64,000 bases of DNA. Origin: Melampsora larici-populina 98AG31. Lineage: Eukaryota; Basidiomycota; Pucciniomycetes; Pucciniales; Melampsoraceae. Location of the stretch: positions 1,113,258 to 1,177,257 of the forward strand of contig NW_006768770.1 in NCBI RefSeq assembly GCF_000204055.1, written 5' to 3'. Of this stretch, positions 1 to 12,011 are shown piece by piece. The notes below the pieces were generated by a model. It did not search any database, had not been told where the DNA came from, and saw only the letters and a list, made by a program, of their open reading frames with translations. The translations under genes and the position numbers were made by a program. The number at the start of each line of letters is the position of its first letter. The first letter of the stretch is position 1.

Positions 1-393
1 ACAAGTGAAAAAGAGACGAGTTCAATTGTGCAGAGTAGATTTCGGCGGTTACAAAGGTACTTGTTTCAAGACAAGTGAACCAGGCGAGTCAAGTTGAAAA
101 GGATGAGATACGCATATAGAGAGAGATTACATGTATGGGAGACTGAACAGTGTGTCAAACCACGTGTGACTCAAAACATAAAGCGAGGACTAAATGGGAC
201 TAAAGAGAGGACTAAATGGGACTCAAAAAAGAAACAGACAGGTGTGACTCAAAACAAAACACGAGGACTAATTGGGACTCAAGAAAGATACAGATCACAA
301 ATTTAGGCCATGTCCGCGTTCAATTGCTAAAATAAGCGTTTCAGATAAGCATTAGATTCGTTCAACATACAATATTATGTTGAACGATCACAC
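1..393. other. intergenic, short degenerate repeats
   Basis: No convincing gene. Between about 165 and 292 the motif 'gaggactaaatgggact' recurs three times with small changes, alternating with 'gtgtgactcaaaac'. The open frame through it reads as low-complexity Lys/Thr/Arg-rich sequence and looks like repeat DNA rather than a protein. Confidence 0.4.
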
Positions 394-2098
394 TTACAAT
401 TGCGTGTCCTCCGGATACACGAGGCAAAGGTAGGCCTCCAGCTCTTGCGGGGTCTTCCCTTCAAGTACAAGTTTCTCGCAAAATTGTTTGCGTTCCTTGC
501 GTGCGGCAAGCGCAAGGCGGCTACGTTCTTCCTTGCGTTCCAAAAAGAAACGTTCTTTTGCCCAACTGAGGTCAGAAGCACGAGCTTGCAACTCAGCTTG
601 TTGTTTGGCCGCATCAAATTCTTGTCGCCACTCGTAAGCGCTTCGTAACATGTCGATTTTGGCAGTGTTACCTAGTTGCATCGCAGTGGCAACCGGATGT
701 TTGTAATCCTTGCCTCGCACGGTCAAAGGATCGATCGACGGGAGAGGATCGACCAAACGACTAGCAAGGGTAGCGCGAGTAGCGCCACGAGATTGGGTCG
801 CTGTCGAGATACTAGGGCCTTCGTCTGAAGAGCTGTCTAGGGCACGTTCTTCCGCCGTGAGTGTGTCCTTTCTGGCCGATTTGCGTCTGGATGAGGCGAT
901 GATCTTTTTTTTCGCGTGGGAAGAGGTGGCAGTCGCACGTGTAAGGGGTGGGTTGGGTAAAGGTTCAACCGGCGAAGCAGGTCTTGGAGTTGGGGGTGGC
1001 GAGTCCGCGTCGTTGTCAAGAAAAGAGCGATAGTGAGCGTTCAGTTCGGATTCTGCAATGGCAACCAAAGGACCTGGAATCACGAGGGAAGCCGATGGAA
1101 TTTGGGCGTCCACGATCTCTTGATTGGCAAGGAGTTCTTCAGCACTGGGGATGGGTACAAGAGAGGTATGTTCTAGTCAAAAGGAACAATGAAATGAAGA
1201 AACAAGGTGAATCAGAGAGAAATCTACACAGACATAGATGAAAGAACATACCATTTCGCTCGTTTGGGACCTCACTGTGGTCATGGCCATCAGTAGTGCT
1301 CCGGTCACTCTCGCCTCCATTCAACTTGGCATCGCCTTGAGTGTGTTCATCATCCAAGTCGATGTCATCGTCAGACACGGGTGGGGAAATCCCAGTGTCC
1401 AGAACTCCAAAAGGGTTGACGTTTGGGTTGTCCCGAAAGATGACATCCATCTCTTTGAAACAAGGGCACATCCAATCTAATAGCTCCTCCATTGTTCGAA
1501 TACCATCAGCGACATTCTTCGCAGACAAGCCACTCCCGGTTTTCAAACTGAAGGCCTTCGTTTGATGATATTTCGACTTGAATCTTTTCAAACGTTGGTG
1601 TAAAAGCCGACCATTCAAACGCATATCGGTTGAGCTATGCCAAATGTTGTAACCGTTGTTGAGCTCAATGGCTAAGGAGTTCAAGATGGCGTTGGCGTTC
1701 ATGGGTAAACCGGAGACACGGGTGTGGCTACCGCCGCCGAAGAGGGAATTGCGAAATCGCGGGTTGCTGAGGTAACCAACAATGGTTTGATATTCGACCA
1801 ATTGGAAAGGAGGGCTGTCTCTTGAGGATTTCGAAGAAGGGGCCATTGAAACGCTGCGGGCACGTTTTTGAGCGGCCAGACGTGACCGTTTGATGGCCGC
1901 AGGTGTCGCTCGGGCAGCGCTAGCCGGGAGACCTGAGGCGACGAGATCCTCCTCGATTTGAGCACGCGTACGACGGGTTCTACGGGCAACCTGAAGATAA
2001 TAAGTACACGTCAGCAGAGTCATCACTTTGTTATTAAGAAACAACCAATTGATGAAGGTTTCACTCACCTTGCCGTTTGATTGAGGCACTGACGACAT
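394..2098 (-). CDS. lineage-specific protein, at least three exons, DNA-associated look
   Basis: A minus-strand gene I recognise only as a type of protein common in rust genomes; function unknown. Exon 1 (2098-2069) encodes ten residues and ends at a clear GTGAGT donor. The second exon starts at 1990 after a CAG acceptor and carries a basic Arg/Lys-rich N-terminus, a Ser-rich stretch, then a block containing 'LNGRLLHQRLKRFKSKY', 'MEELLDWMCPCFKEMD' and an acidic tail. The last exon, from roughly 1150 down to the stop at 394, is Pro-rich and then strongly charged, with a helical Lys/Glu/Arg segment ('ERFFLERKEERSR') likely to be a coiled coil. The junction near 1250-1150 is uncertain: the obvious donor (after 'NERN') and the CCCCAG acceptor do not agree in phase, so either an alternative site is used or there is a small frameshift. 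The combination resembles TE-associated accessory proteins. Confidence 0.55.
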
Positions 2099-3284
2099 TC
2101 AAACGGTGTTTGGACTGGAAAGAGAGGCTTGAGGGCTGGAAGGATAAGGCCACAGTGAAAAAGGAAAAAAGAATTGGGAAAAGAATCGGTTGATATCAGG
2201 GAATCGAATAGAAGAAGTGATTAGAAGACAAAGTGGAAAGAAGCAGGGTTAGGATTAATAGGCAATTAAATAGGAGAGCATGACACGGTGCTTATCCGGA
2301 GTTGGCTAGCAGGCAACATCATGCGAGATCAGATTGTCTTTGGTTGACATGATCAAATGCCGCATACAAGTCAGTCCAAACGCATAACCAAAGAAAAGAT
2401 CCCCACGAAGTCCGGTTAGAAGGTCGGCATGGAAATATTCTTGGTTTGAAGGGTGATTTCGCGGGTTATGCGATTGAACTTAATATCTTGATTAAATCAG
2501 TCCTGATCCGAGGTCGATCGTGTTGATGAAACGAGTGAGTCCTGACGAGATTAGTTTTCATGAATACGGTGAGCCATGACGAGATGAGGTGACCAGGCGG
2601 GAAAGAAGAGCACCAAGAGGACCTCGAAGAGGAGCAGACGAGGCTCTCGATGGCGAATCTGGATGTTGTCTCCGGACACCACAGGCCAAGGTCATCGGAT
2701 TCCAAGGCCGACGCCCGATATCGGAATCAAAAACGATGGTAATGAAAGAGTGAAACATTAAAAAAGAATTTTTTTTTTTTTGGGGGGTGAAAAGACGTTG
2801 CACACAGGGCGGAAAAAAGAAAAAAAAGGAGCAAAAAGATTTTTTTTTGGGGGGCCATTTGGGACCTGATATGTCTTTTTTTTTTTTCCCAGTCGATTGC
2901 TCCAAATATTTTAAGATCATTAAACTGATCGCAAGTTTGTGAACCACCTCTAGAGATGGTTCGCAAAACTTAAAACTATACTTATAATTTTAACTTAGCG
3001 AGCAGTCCGTAAAACTTTAAGATAGGCTGTAAACACCCGACTTGAACTGCCCTATTCATGATTGAATCCATAAACGACTTGATGGTCAAAAGAAGTGATA
3101 GGTACAAACTAAAGAACCGCACCCACCGACATAATATATGATGTTATTCTACTTAATAAATAAATCAAATGATAAGTAACTCTGAAACCACGTAATGTGA
3201 AAACAAAATCAATTTACAATTTACAAATTGAGTGATATCAAAAAGATAAAAAGTTACATTCCTCTAAAAGTTTTCCAAAAGATT
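2099..3284. other. intergenic, AT-rich, homopolymer tracts
   Basis: No supported gene. Long T/G and A/G homopolymer tracts lie at about 2765-2890. The short open frames here are low complexity. The right end carries the 3' flank of the PUS3 gene. Confidence 0.5.
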
Positions 3285-4991
3285 TCAAACAGCTGATCTT
3301 TTAGCCAACATTCTTGCACCTTTACCTTCTAACCATTTTTGATTACTTTCACTATAAATCATTAACCTAGGACGGTTTAAAATCGATTTATAATTCTTAG
3401 TCCATTGACTTTGACCTGCACCAAAGATTTGACAAACTGATTTAGATTTATGAAAAGGTGAAGGTGTGATTTGATGATCATCATCATCATCAGTTTGATA
3501 AAAGCTTTGTAATTTTTGAATTTGATGTAATGTAAGAATCGATTTGATTCGATAACGAGTGGATTGAATTCTCATCGTATCAAACGTTTTACTTGGTGCG
3601 ATCCCATTAGATTTATAAACCGATTCAGATTTCCAATTAAATGTATTAGGAGGATAAATACAATCCCATAACAATAAAGGTAATTCACTAGCAATTGCCA
3701 TCTCTGGTTTTCGATCCACAAATTCATCGGTAATCAGTCCTAAACCTTCTGGTTTTTGAGCACTCGAATCAGTATATAACAATCCATCGATCAAGTTGGG
3801 TGATTCTAATCTTGATCCAATTAAAAATAAAATCGCCATGATGTTTCTAACTTGATTATAAAGAAACGCACTACCTCTAAGATCAAAAACATACATTTGA
3901 TTCTTTTCACCTAATCCGTCTTGTCCAACCGATCCTTCAAGTCCATCATTCTTATTAAATTCAGGACCAATTGCATTCTCATCAACTAAATTAATTTCAG
4001 CAGAATAAATCTCTCTTTTAAAGTTTTCAATTTGTTTAGACTTATCTAATTTACAAAGATTTCTAAAATCATGTTCTCCGATCAACTTCTTGGCTCCTTC
4101 TCTCATCATTTCAATATCTAACGATTGATTTAAATCAGATTCAAATTTAGTAAAAAAATATTTATAATGTCTACCTTTACAAGAAAATCTTGCATCAAAT
4201 TCAGTTGAGACAGGTGACCAAGCAATCACTTTAATCGATTCAGGTAAAAGTGAATTTAAAATTGAGATATAAGGTAATTCTTCTTGAGGTTTGTTTGAAA
4301 TTGATGAATTTAAAATCTTAGGATGAACTTCTTCATTCTCTTCATCTGTACTTCTTTCAAATCCTTCAGGATCTCTAAAACTTCCAGGTGGGCTTTGCTT
4401 TGAATCAAGCAGTTCTTGACGTAGTTTTGAATCCAAAAGATTACTTCTAACCCAAAGACTAACCACTTGACCCGATCCACTCACACCAGCATCAGTTCTA
4501 CCAGCTCTAGAATATTCCCATCCTTCTAAATCAACTGCTTCACGCCATTCTTCTGTCTTGAGGATCTCTTCTCGATCTTCTTCTTGAAATTCTTCTGACA
4601 TCTCCACTAATCTAGCTGATAATAATGCTTTAAATAATTCACCTTCTACTGTGGTTAATGGGGTGATCTCAGGTTGCCATGCTAATCCTCCATGATTCCA
4701 TCCTTGATATACGATTTGAAGTGCGATTTTTCGGGTAGGATATTTTTTAAATTCGAATTTCTTTTGACTTTGTTGTTTAATGTGTTTAAGTTTTTTTCCG
4801 ATCGCAGGTGTGGTCATCAAATCTATCCTGTTTCCTTCTTGTTGGTTTTGGATTCCACTAGTAGACTGTAATAAGTCTTTAGAAAGTTTAGAAACCTTCA
4901 GGGTCGAAAGACGTCCTTCTAAATCTTTAATTTTAGAAATCAATTCTTCCTTTGATAATTTCTCGTAATCTGAATCTGAGTTAGAATCCAT
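3285..4991 (-). CDS. PUS3: tRNA pseudouridine(38/39) synthase, TruA family
   Basis: A single uninterrupted exon of 568 codons. The family (yeast Deg1/Pus3) isomerises U38/U39 in the anticodon arm of many tRNAs. Residues about 1-45 form a predicted coiled coil ('KEELISKIKDLEGRLSTL'), as in other Pus3 proteins. The TruA fold begins at about residue 87 ('RKIALQIVYQGWNHGGLAWQ'). The catalytic motif is 'AGRTDAGVSGSGQVVSL', with the nucleophilic Asp at about 167. Later blocks also match: 'FDARFSCKGRHYKYFF' and 'LRGSAFLYNQVRNIMAIL'. An acidic insertion at about 215-235 and a C-terminal Asp run are local expansions. The start at 4991 is the first ATG in frame and keeps the coiled coil. It is divergent from PUP1 with about 417 bp between start codons. 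Identification rests on motifs and is strong. Confidence 0.93.
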   Translation of the reverse strand: MDSNSDSDYEKLSKEELISKIKDLEGRLSTLKVSKLSKDLLQSTSGIQNQQEGNRIDLMTTPAIGKKLKHIKQQSQKKFEFKKYPTRKIALQIVYQGWNHGGLAWQPEITPLTTVEGELFKALLSARLVEMSEEFQEEDREEILKTEEWREAVDLEGWEYSRAGRTDAGVSGSGQVVSLWVRSNLLDSKLRQELLDSKQSPPGSFRDPEGFERSTDEENEEVHPKILNSSISNKPQEELPYISILNSLLPESIKVIAWSPVSTEFDARFSCKGRHYKYFFTKFESDLNQSLDIEMMREGAKKLIGEHDFRNLCKLDKSKQIENFKREIYSAEINLVDENAIGPEFNKNDGLEGSVGQDGLGEKNQMYVFDLRGSAFLYNQVRNIMAILFLIGSRLESPNLIDGLLYTDSSAQKPEGLGLITDEFVDRKPEMAIASELPLLLWDCIYPPNTFNWKSESVYKSNGIAPSKTFDTMRIQSTRYRIKSILTLHQIQKLQSFYQTDDDDDHQITPSPFHKSKSVCQIFGAGQSQWTKNYKSILNRPRLMIYSESNQKWLEGKGARMLAKRSAV

Positions 4992-5408
4992 TCGATTGTA
5001 TAAACTGAATCATCAAACAGAAATGAGACTTGATGAAAGATAACCAAATCAAAAGAAGTTTCATGATAGATAGTTTAATGATTGCGCACTTTGATTGAGA
5101 TAAACCCTTTACGAATGTTGTTGTTGAATAGGACCTTTGATTTAGTTTTGAGACTTGATGATGAAGTGTTGGTATTGATATTAATCGATTCATGAAGTTG
5201 ATTGTGGTTGCTCAGCATTTCTAAAGTTTGATCGGATCAAGTCAAAACTACATTAATTTAAACTATAGTTGAGTGATACTGCATTAACTCGATCAGAGGT
5301 TGCGTCACCAACTCAGACTCACTCCAGAGTCCATCATCAACTCATCAACTCACCAATCAGCAATCAGTTACCAGATTCTTTCCTTGAACAAACTCAATCT
5401 GTTCAATC
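4992..5408. promoter_or_regulatory. shared upstream region of PUS3 and PUP1
   Basis: The two start codons are head to head, so this AT-rich 417-bp stretch must hold both promoters and both 5' leaders. No TATA or factor site is distinctive enough to name. A pyrimidine/CA-rich stretch just before 5409 fits the PUP1 leader. Confidence 0.5.
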
Positions 5409-6599
5409 ATGTCAAACAACTCAGGATTCGATTTCTCTCATCATATACGTAATGCTTACTTAACCTCAACTGCTGGTCCATCTAAACTTTCACTGCCAAA
5501 AGCGACTAGTACCGGTACCACCATTGTTGGTTTGATTTACGATGGTGGAGTTTGTTTAGGAGCTGATACTCGTGCTACTGAAGGTCCTATAGTAGCTGAT
5601 AAAAAGTCTATCCCTTTCTCTCTGATCTCATCTCTTGGAAACCTTTACTGACCTTTTGATTTGGTCTTGGTTTGGTTTTGAAATCTCAACCAAAACAAAC
5701 AGTTGTGAAAAGATTCATTTCATTTCAGATAATATTAGATGTTGTGGTGCAGGTACTGCAGCTGATACTGAATTTGTTACGGCTATGATCTCTAGCAAGT
5801 TGAGTGAATTCGATCATCTAATTATTTTTCTCTTTGTTTAAAAACTTTCAAACATAAATCTAATGAATTACCCTTTCGATTGAAATACATCCGATTCTAG
5901 TATCGAACTTCATGCTTTATCCACAGGTAGACAACCACGTGTGGTAACAGCCATGACAATGTTAAAACAACATTTATACAAGTTAAATCGTCTTTTCTTC
6001 TATACCTTTTACAATCCCCAAAAACTAATCTTGTATTGGTTTCAAGGTTCCAAGGTCACGTAGGTGCAGCCTTAGTAATCGGCGGAGTAGATCCAACTGG
6101 AGCTCATCTCTTTACAGTAGCACCTCATGGTTCGACCGACAAATTACCATATGTCACCATGGGATCCGGATCACTTGCAGCCATGTCTGTCTTTGAATCG
6201 CAATGGAGACCTAAACTATCTAAATCAGAAGCTATCGAATTAGTAGTCTTGGCTATCCATGCTGGTATCTTTAATGATTTGGGTTCAGGTTCGAATTGTG
6301 ATGTGTGTGTGATTGAAAAAGATCATACTGAGATGTTAAGGAATTATTCAATGCCAAATGAAAGGGTACCTAAAGAATTAAGTTATAAGATGAGACGTGG
6401 TGCTACTGCTTGGATCGTAAGTTCATTCTCTTGTTCTTTTGTTTTTTGATTGAAGATTGGCTACATTCAACTTACGTGGTTTTGTTTGTATTCGTCATAG
6501 AAACACGATGTACGAAAGTTAATTGTAGATGAATCTATCACCAAGATTGATAATAAATCAGACAAGAAAGCTTCAGAAAAGATGGATATGGACAAGTAA
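5409..6599 (+). CDS. PUP1: 20S proteasome subunit beta-2
   Basis: Five exons can be placed exactly: 5409-5605, 5703-5798, 5901-5981, 6047-6416 and 6501-6599. All introns are GT-AG and the total of 843 nt gives 280 residues. The protein is a catalytic (trypsin-like) beta subunit of the 20S core. A 36-residue propeptide ends in Gly, and the active-site Thr of the mature N-terminus follows ('TGTTIVGL', Thr37). The rest is family-typical: '[20 protein letters not shown]', '[20 protein letters not shown]', '[14 protein letters not shown]' and '[12 protein letters not shown]'. The C-terminal tail (Lys/Asp-rich) is the arm that embraces the neighbouring beta-3 subunit. Introns are 65-102 nt, typical for this genome. 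Nothing looks broken. Very confident. Confidence 0.96.
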
Positions 6600-7412
6600 T
6601 GATGAATGATCAATGAAAAAAAGTCCTAAAATTGTTTTTTTTTTGGTTTGAACTCAGTGGTTTTGAAACAACCTTTTGGTCAGAAGTTTTGTCGATTGAT
6701 TCAAAGTTTTTGTTAGTTATTAAATTTTGAATCAATTTTAGACTAACCAAGAAATGTGAAATCACAAGAGATTTATGCTTGTACTTGTGTGAATTATACA
6801 TACGAAAAGACCCACTATGCGTATTTTATGAGGGCAAGTCTGCTGATCTTACTTGGAGGTGAATTATTGATACAAAAGTCAAGTTGATGTTGAGCATCTC
6901 CATGAATTCGACCCATATCAGGTATGTATCATATTTTTTGGTATGGGCTGTGAAAGCATTTCACCCAATAAGACCAAGAAGACCGAAGCTACTCTACTTC
7001 TGAGGTAAATGACCGATGTATGTGGTCACTGATAGAGTGACTCCAACCCACCGGAGCTACATGAAGTCCAGGTGGCTTCAAGTGTTATCTATACGGGTGA
7101 ATGCTTCTAGCAATATCTTTCAGTGTCACTAACTTGATGAAAAAACTCATCGTGAATGTGAAGCTTCTGAACTTTTTAAACAAGCCAAGAAAACATTATA
7201 TAAAATTCGATCTTTACTATATTAGACTAAGCATTGTGATTTCCAAAAAAAGCAATAACCGAGTCTTTCCAAAAGACATTCACAAACCCATCATCTTCTA
7301 ACCTAAATATTTTTGATTTTTTTATGATCAACTATACACAACCGAATCTTGATAGAAATCATTTACTATACATATTCATCATTTCTTTGAAAGTCACCAT
7401 TCATTCATTCAT
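6600..7412. other. intergenic between convergent PUP1 and GPN1
   Basis: 3' flanks of two convergent genes. Only short AT-rich open frames are present; nothing supports a gene. Confidence 0.5.
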
Positions 7413-9350
7413 TCATTGTGGAGCTGGCCATCTTCCTCCCATTCCATCATCAAGTGCACCAAAGGAAGAAGAAGAAGTGTTTTTGTTCCATTTAGTTCTT
7501 GATGGATCAGGTTGATTTTGAAGTACATCAGCTAAAATTCAATTCAATTCAACAACTGTAGATCAGTTTCTTTTCTTCCTAAACTGATGATGGAATTAAA
7601 TCTTACCTCTATCAAGCGTTTTACCTTCATCTTCATTTCCCCATTGATCTTGTTCGATTTCTTGTTCAGTCAAATCAGTTGGATCAATTGACTTTTTGTT
7701 GATTTTTTTAGGATCTGAGTTAGTCACTTTCACATCTTTCATTAATTTACTTAATTCTTCGGCTTGTTTTGATGCTTTTAATTTTTGTCTTTCTTCTTGT
7801 CTTTTAAGTAATTCTGGTCGATAATCACTATTTTTTTAAAAAAAAAAAGATCAAGTTTGGTCAAGTTTGTTTAACCTGAATTGGTTTGGTTAAGGGAATA
7901 ATCATAGAACTTACGTTTCATATTCTTCACGTGCTTCATCTACTGCTTCAAAAAACTCTTTCATTCCAAAGCCTGTCATAGCACTACACCCAACAGCCTA
8001 CCAAAAAAAATACAACAAGTATATTAAACCAAAAAATCTAATGAAATCATCTTTATCAAAACAAAAGGGAATCAACTCACTCTCAGATTTTTATAAAATT
8101 CATCTAAAACTAAACTCATTGAATTCATTAAACTACTCATATAACCACTACCACCTTCAGTTTCATTTTCTTGACTTTTTGACATCAATGCTTCTTGAAA
8201 CTTTTCAAAATCTTGCATCCATTCTAATGCAAACTCATGAGGTTGAACATCTGTTTTATTAAATACTAAAATAAATGGTAATCTAGTTTTATACAAAATC
8301 CTATAAAAGAAACAAAAAAAGGAAGAATTTAGTTTGAGGAACCAATGATCAATTGATTGTAGGATTTGATAAATGTAGGAAAAAAAACTAACGAGCAAGC
8401 GTATAACATATTACTCATAAACGTAGCAGGAGCAGTCGTTCTTGGTGTATCGATGACATAAGCTACCACCGTAGGTAATGAAGAAGCAATAGCATCTGTA
8501 ATAATCGCACCAGAAGCAGACCAAGTAAAAATCTCGATTTGACCAGGTGTATCTACAAGAATATGACTAAAGTTTTTTTTTGACGGGAATGTACATGCTT
8601 CAGTTTAAAGTTTGTAAAAGAATCAGATAAATGTCTTCACTCAACTCTAATGAATCGGCCCTTTTTTCAATATAATTTAAAACTTGATCAAATTTAGTTG
8701 TGAAAAGGTTTAAAGCCGTCAAAATACCACCATTGGGACCTAATCGATATCTAAAAGAAGAAGAAAAAGATCATTGATAAGCTTGTGCTGAGAAGTTCTT
8801 GAATGTTGACTTGAATTATCTCAACGAGGAGAATGATAAAATCAATAATTTAAAAAAACTAAACTGTTTCATAACTTCTTTATAATCTACTGTATCTCTT
8901 ATATCAATATTAGCTTGAAAAGGTAATTTAGCCACCGCAGGATCCAAGTTTACAATATAAGGAGGTTTCTTAATCGTATGTAAGTAAGAATTTAATCTCT
9001 ACATTATCAAATCAATTTTTGTTTATCAAAGTGACAATCTTGTAATTAGTATATTGGTTCTGTTTCTATTTTTTTTCTTCGAAAACAAATGATGGTAAAC
9101 TAATGAAAACTAACTGACTAACTTGAACAAATGTTGTTTTTCCACTTCCAGCCATTCCAATACAAATCACACAAACTGATTTCTTTAATGAAGCTGAAAT
9201 GTTTTCATCTTCTTTTGATTTCTCTGTAGACTTTGACTTGGTATCGGGTTTAATTTCATTTTCTGTTGATGTTGTAGAATCTAGATTTTTTGGTGTATCG
9301 ACCTGATTTGATGAGATAGGTATTTCTGATTTCGTTTCTGATGTTGACAT
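7413..9350 (-). CDS. GPN1: GPN-loop GTPase 1 (XAB1/Npa3 family)
   Basis: Eight exons on the minus strand: 9350-9123, 8998-8865, 8750-8646, 8566-8393, 8300-8081, 7997-7915, 7827-7607 and 7531-7413. All junctions are GT-AG and the 1284 nt total stays in frame (427 residues). GPN1 works with GPN3 in assembly and nuclear import of RNA polymerase II. Visible motifs in order: a Ser/Lys/Glu-rich N-terminal extension of about 55 residues, P-loop 'GMAGSGKTT' at about 65-73, '[10 protein letters not shown]', the GPN loop 'YRLGPNGG', Walker B/G3 '[16 protein letters not shown]', '[18 protein letters not shown]', G4 'FNKTD', and a Lys/Glu-rich C-terminal region. The family-typical C-terminal end 'GGRWPAPQ' is followed directly by TGA at 7415-7413. 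The start ATG at 9350 is the only one before the P-loop in frame. Convergent with PUP1. Very confident. Confidence 0.95.
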
Positions 9351-10391
9351 CTTGATTTCTTATGTTCGTCTTGAATATTTAAAATGTTTTGGTCGGTTTG
9401 CAGATGTGGCCGTTGAAATTTTTGGAAACCACATTTTCAACGCGAAGAACTTTCTGTGAGCACTTGAGGCCCAGGGCCCTTCACCCCGAGGCTGTGTGAC
9501 TCGAGCTCGGGTCAGCCACTTCCACACCGCATCACATGACCGGATACTAACATCAGCTCGAAAATGATCAAGACCAGAGTGCAGAATCAGACTTTCTCAC
9601 TTGCCATAAAAAGCTCATTCTCACTCGAATTAAAGTGAAGCAACTTCATATTCAATAATCATTGAAAAGTCTCAAATAAATAAATCAATGAGAACTGTTT
9701 ATCATCTCTCATATTCTGATTTTTACACCCTTCGACAAAAAATTCTATTTGTCTATTATCATGGTACTTACCAACATCAAAGGATATGATCATAAATTAA
9801 ACAATCTAAATTTGAAATAACGAAAAATCCAGAGTAATTTTGTTGTATAAAATCAGATCTTTCTAATTTAGCAAACGCTTTGGATGTTGCATATTTCAAT
9901 TGCAATGGTCTTTTGCAATAAGGAATATTACATATGTATCTTCTTCTCAAAGTTATCAATCATAACTCTGAAGACTAACGTTTTCTTCGCGAAAAAACTG
10001 ACCTTCTTGAAACTTCAAATCGTTTTACCCACCCTGTCCTTACCATAACTTTGAAGAATTCCCGAGTCAAGTCCTCTGAAAGATATGTGCATGCAATCTG
10101 ACAGGTCACATGACACAGCATCTTTGATTTGTTGGATGTTTCATCGATCATCTCACCAAACAAGTAGGATATACATGCAAGTACTTCGAGTCACATCAAA
10201 AAGAATTTGCCCAAGTTTAAACTGATCGAACAGTTCACTCATAGAAGAATGGTCAACGAGCTGATCATCATTACCCCATGAATAAAATGCTCAACTTGCT
10301 ACAACCACTCACCAAATCCTTGCAAACTTTCCTGGGACGAATCTTTTGCTCTCAAGGATGTATTTCACCCCGAATAACGGCAAAAATATGG
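9351..10391. other. intergenic
   Basis: Upstream region of GPN1 followed by AT-rich sequence. Only short open frames without recognisable domains. The right edge carries the T-rich RNA polymerase III terminator of the adjoining tRNA gene. Confidence 0.45.
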
Positions 10392-10483
10392 CGTTCCTAG
10401 ACAGGCTTGAACTGTCAACCTCCTGATTGCAACCTGTGAAGGTGTTAACAGTCAGACGCGCTAGCCAATTGCGCCATAGAAAC
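10392..10483 (-). tRNA. tRNA-Asn(GTT), copy 1, with 18-nt intron
   Basis: On the minus strand the acceptor arms pair over seven bases (GTTTCTA with TAGGAAC, one G-T). The D arm is GCGC/GCGC with a loop of A-box type, the anticodon stem is TCTGA/TCAGG, and the T arm is GACAG/CTGTC with loop TTCAAGC. The anticodon loop CTGTTAA gives anticodon GTT (Asn). An 18-nt intron interrupts the loop one base after the anticodon, the canonical eukaryotic position. A TTTTT run on the transcribed strand a few bases past the 3' end is a Pol III terminator. Its mature sequence is identical to that of the copy at 14509-14605. Confidence 0.9.
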
Positions 10484-12011
10484 TGTATGTGTGGCGCTCG
10501 ATGTAGGTTATATAATCAATTGGCACGTCGAGATAAGTAAATTGAGTGGTCTGAGGAAAAGCTCTGATGTAACCTCTTTTTTTTCTATTAGAATGTAGGG
10601 AAATCAGGTTTGAGTGACCAAAATACCAAGAAGTGCAACACAATGCCCCCCTTTGATTTATTTATTTTTTTCTCTGGGAGTTTCAGAGTGGTCCTTGCGC
10701 AATAAATCACTTGCACACTATCTAGTGGGCTTTGCCTTGCGCCTCTATATGGTGATATAGTGCACAGTATTGCACACTATAGTGGCACAAGGGGCTCTCA
10801 AAAATGGCAAGCATATAGTTATTGGCTGTGTATAAAAGAAAAATACAAGTGACCATGTATAGAATAGAGAAGAAAAAACAAGTAAACCAGTGACCATGTA
10901 TGAATCTGATACAACAAATAAAATAAGGTACTCCCCTGGGTATATGGTATTGCTCTGTTAAATAGCAGAGAAACACTGACCCTGGCCCATTGCAGAGTGC
11001 TTAATGCGCTATGGTAGCTTTCCACCCCCAAAATGTGGTGCAAAAGCTCTGCTATATACAATAGTGGGGCTATTGCAGAGCCAAAAACTGCTCCACAATC
11101 TCAAAAAAGAGTGGAGCAATTCACCATGTCAATATCCTTGTAGCATGTTGACATGCACACACACAGAATTTCAAACAAATCTCAAACTCTTTTGGTTGGA
11201 TTGAGACTTAAATTGTTTTTGAGCACTCTTTTCAATCAATGATTTAGGTATATGATTTGTGGAAAACTTTGTCAGCAGCTGGGTTCAACTAAGTGTCAAC
11301 GTCCCAGTTGATAAGGGGGAGATTCACCCTGTGGAACCTATTTGAAGGATCTTTTGAGGGTCTAAGAAGATTCCCTTGTGTGTATGTATGTCAATATGCT
11401 GCACGGATATAGACACAATGTTTGTGGCATTGTCAAAGATACAGCTTCTTGAGAGGAAGTGGAAGATTTTGAGGTGATGAAAAAGTGTTTATGCCAAACT
11501 GAAATTTCAGGATCCTTGCTTGTCTATGAAGACTGGCATATTATTGCTCAAGTCCCTCAGAAGATGCCCCAAGCTTGCAATGATAGTATGTCTGACCGTG
11601 GGATTAAAAGACACAGAACAATGCAATAATATGCATTGTGTTGCAAGTTTGTTGCAGGGTGCTGTAGTTACATTGGGGTATATAGACATTGCATCCAGGC
11701 TAAACTCATCAATCAATAATTTTAGGCAACCTGTAATAATCCACCACAGAGCCATTTCCATCTACATACCTTACTCGCAACAGGGAGGTGAAACAAAGCC
11801 AAAACTTTCACCAAACACCTCACCCCAATCCTGATTGTAATGACAAGTTCCCCTGATCCTGCTCTAGATACCAATCTCAACATTTGGTTTGTCTTTTACT
11901 TGAGCGTTTGAACCTGACCTGAACTTTCAACTACATTCTCAGACACTAAACACTAAAACCCTCACCCCACATTTTAGTATTTTGCTCATAATATTGTTTG
12001 TATCACTCTAA
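10484..12011. other. intergenic, repeat-like
   Basis: The first ~160 bp resemble the sequence upstream of the second tRNA-Asn copy ('ttataatcaatt', 'tgaccaaaat'), so the two loci are a segmental duplication. From about 10640 the DNA has the feel of decayed repeat ('tgcacactata', 'gtgaccatgtat' repeated). No gene is supported. Confidence 0.45.

Noticed and set aside
2558..2966. Open frames rich in Phe/Lys
   Set aside because: Produced by T- and A-runs; no coding character.
5269..5463. Plus-strand open frame just upstream of PUP1
   Set aside because: Different frame from PUP1, Ser/Thr/Gln-rich leader sequence; the PUP1 propeptide fits the ATG at 5409.
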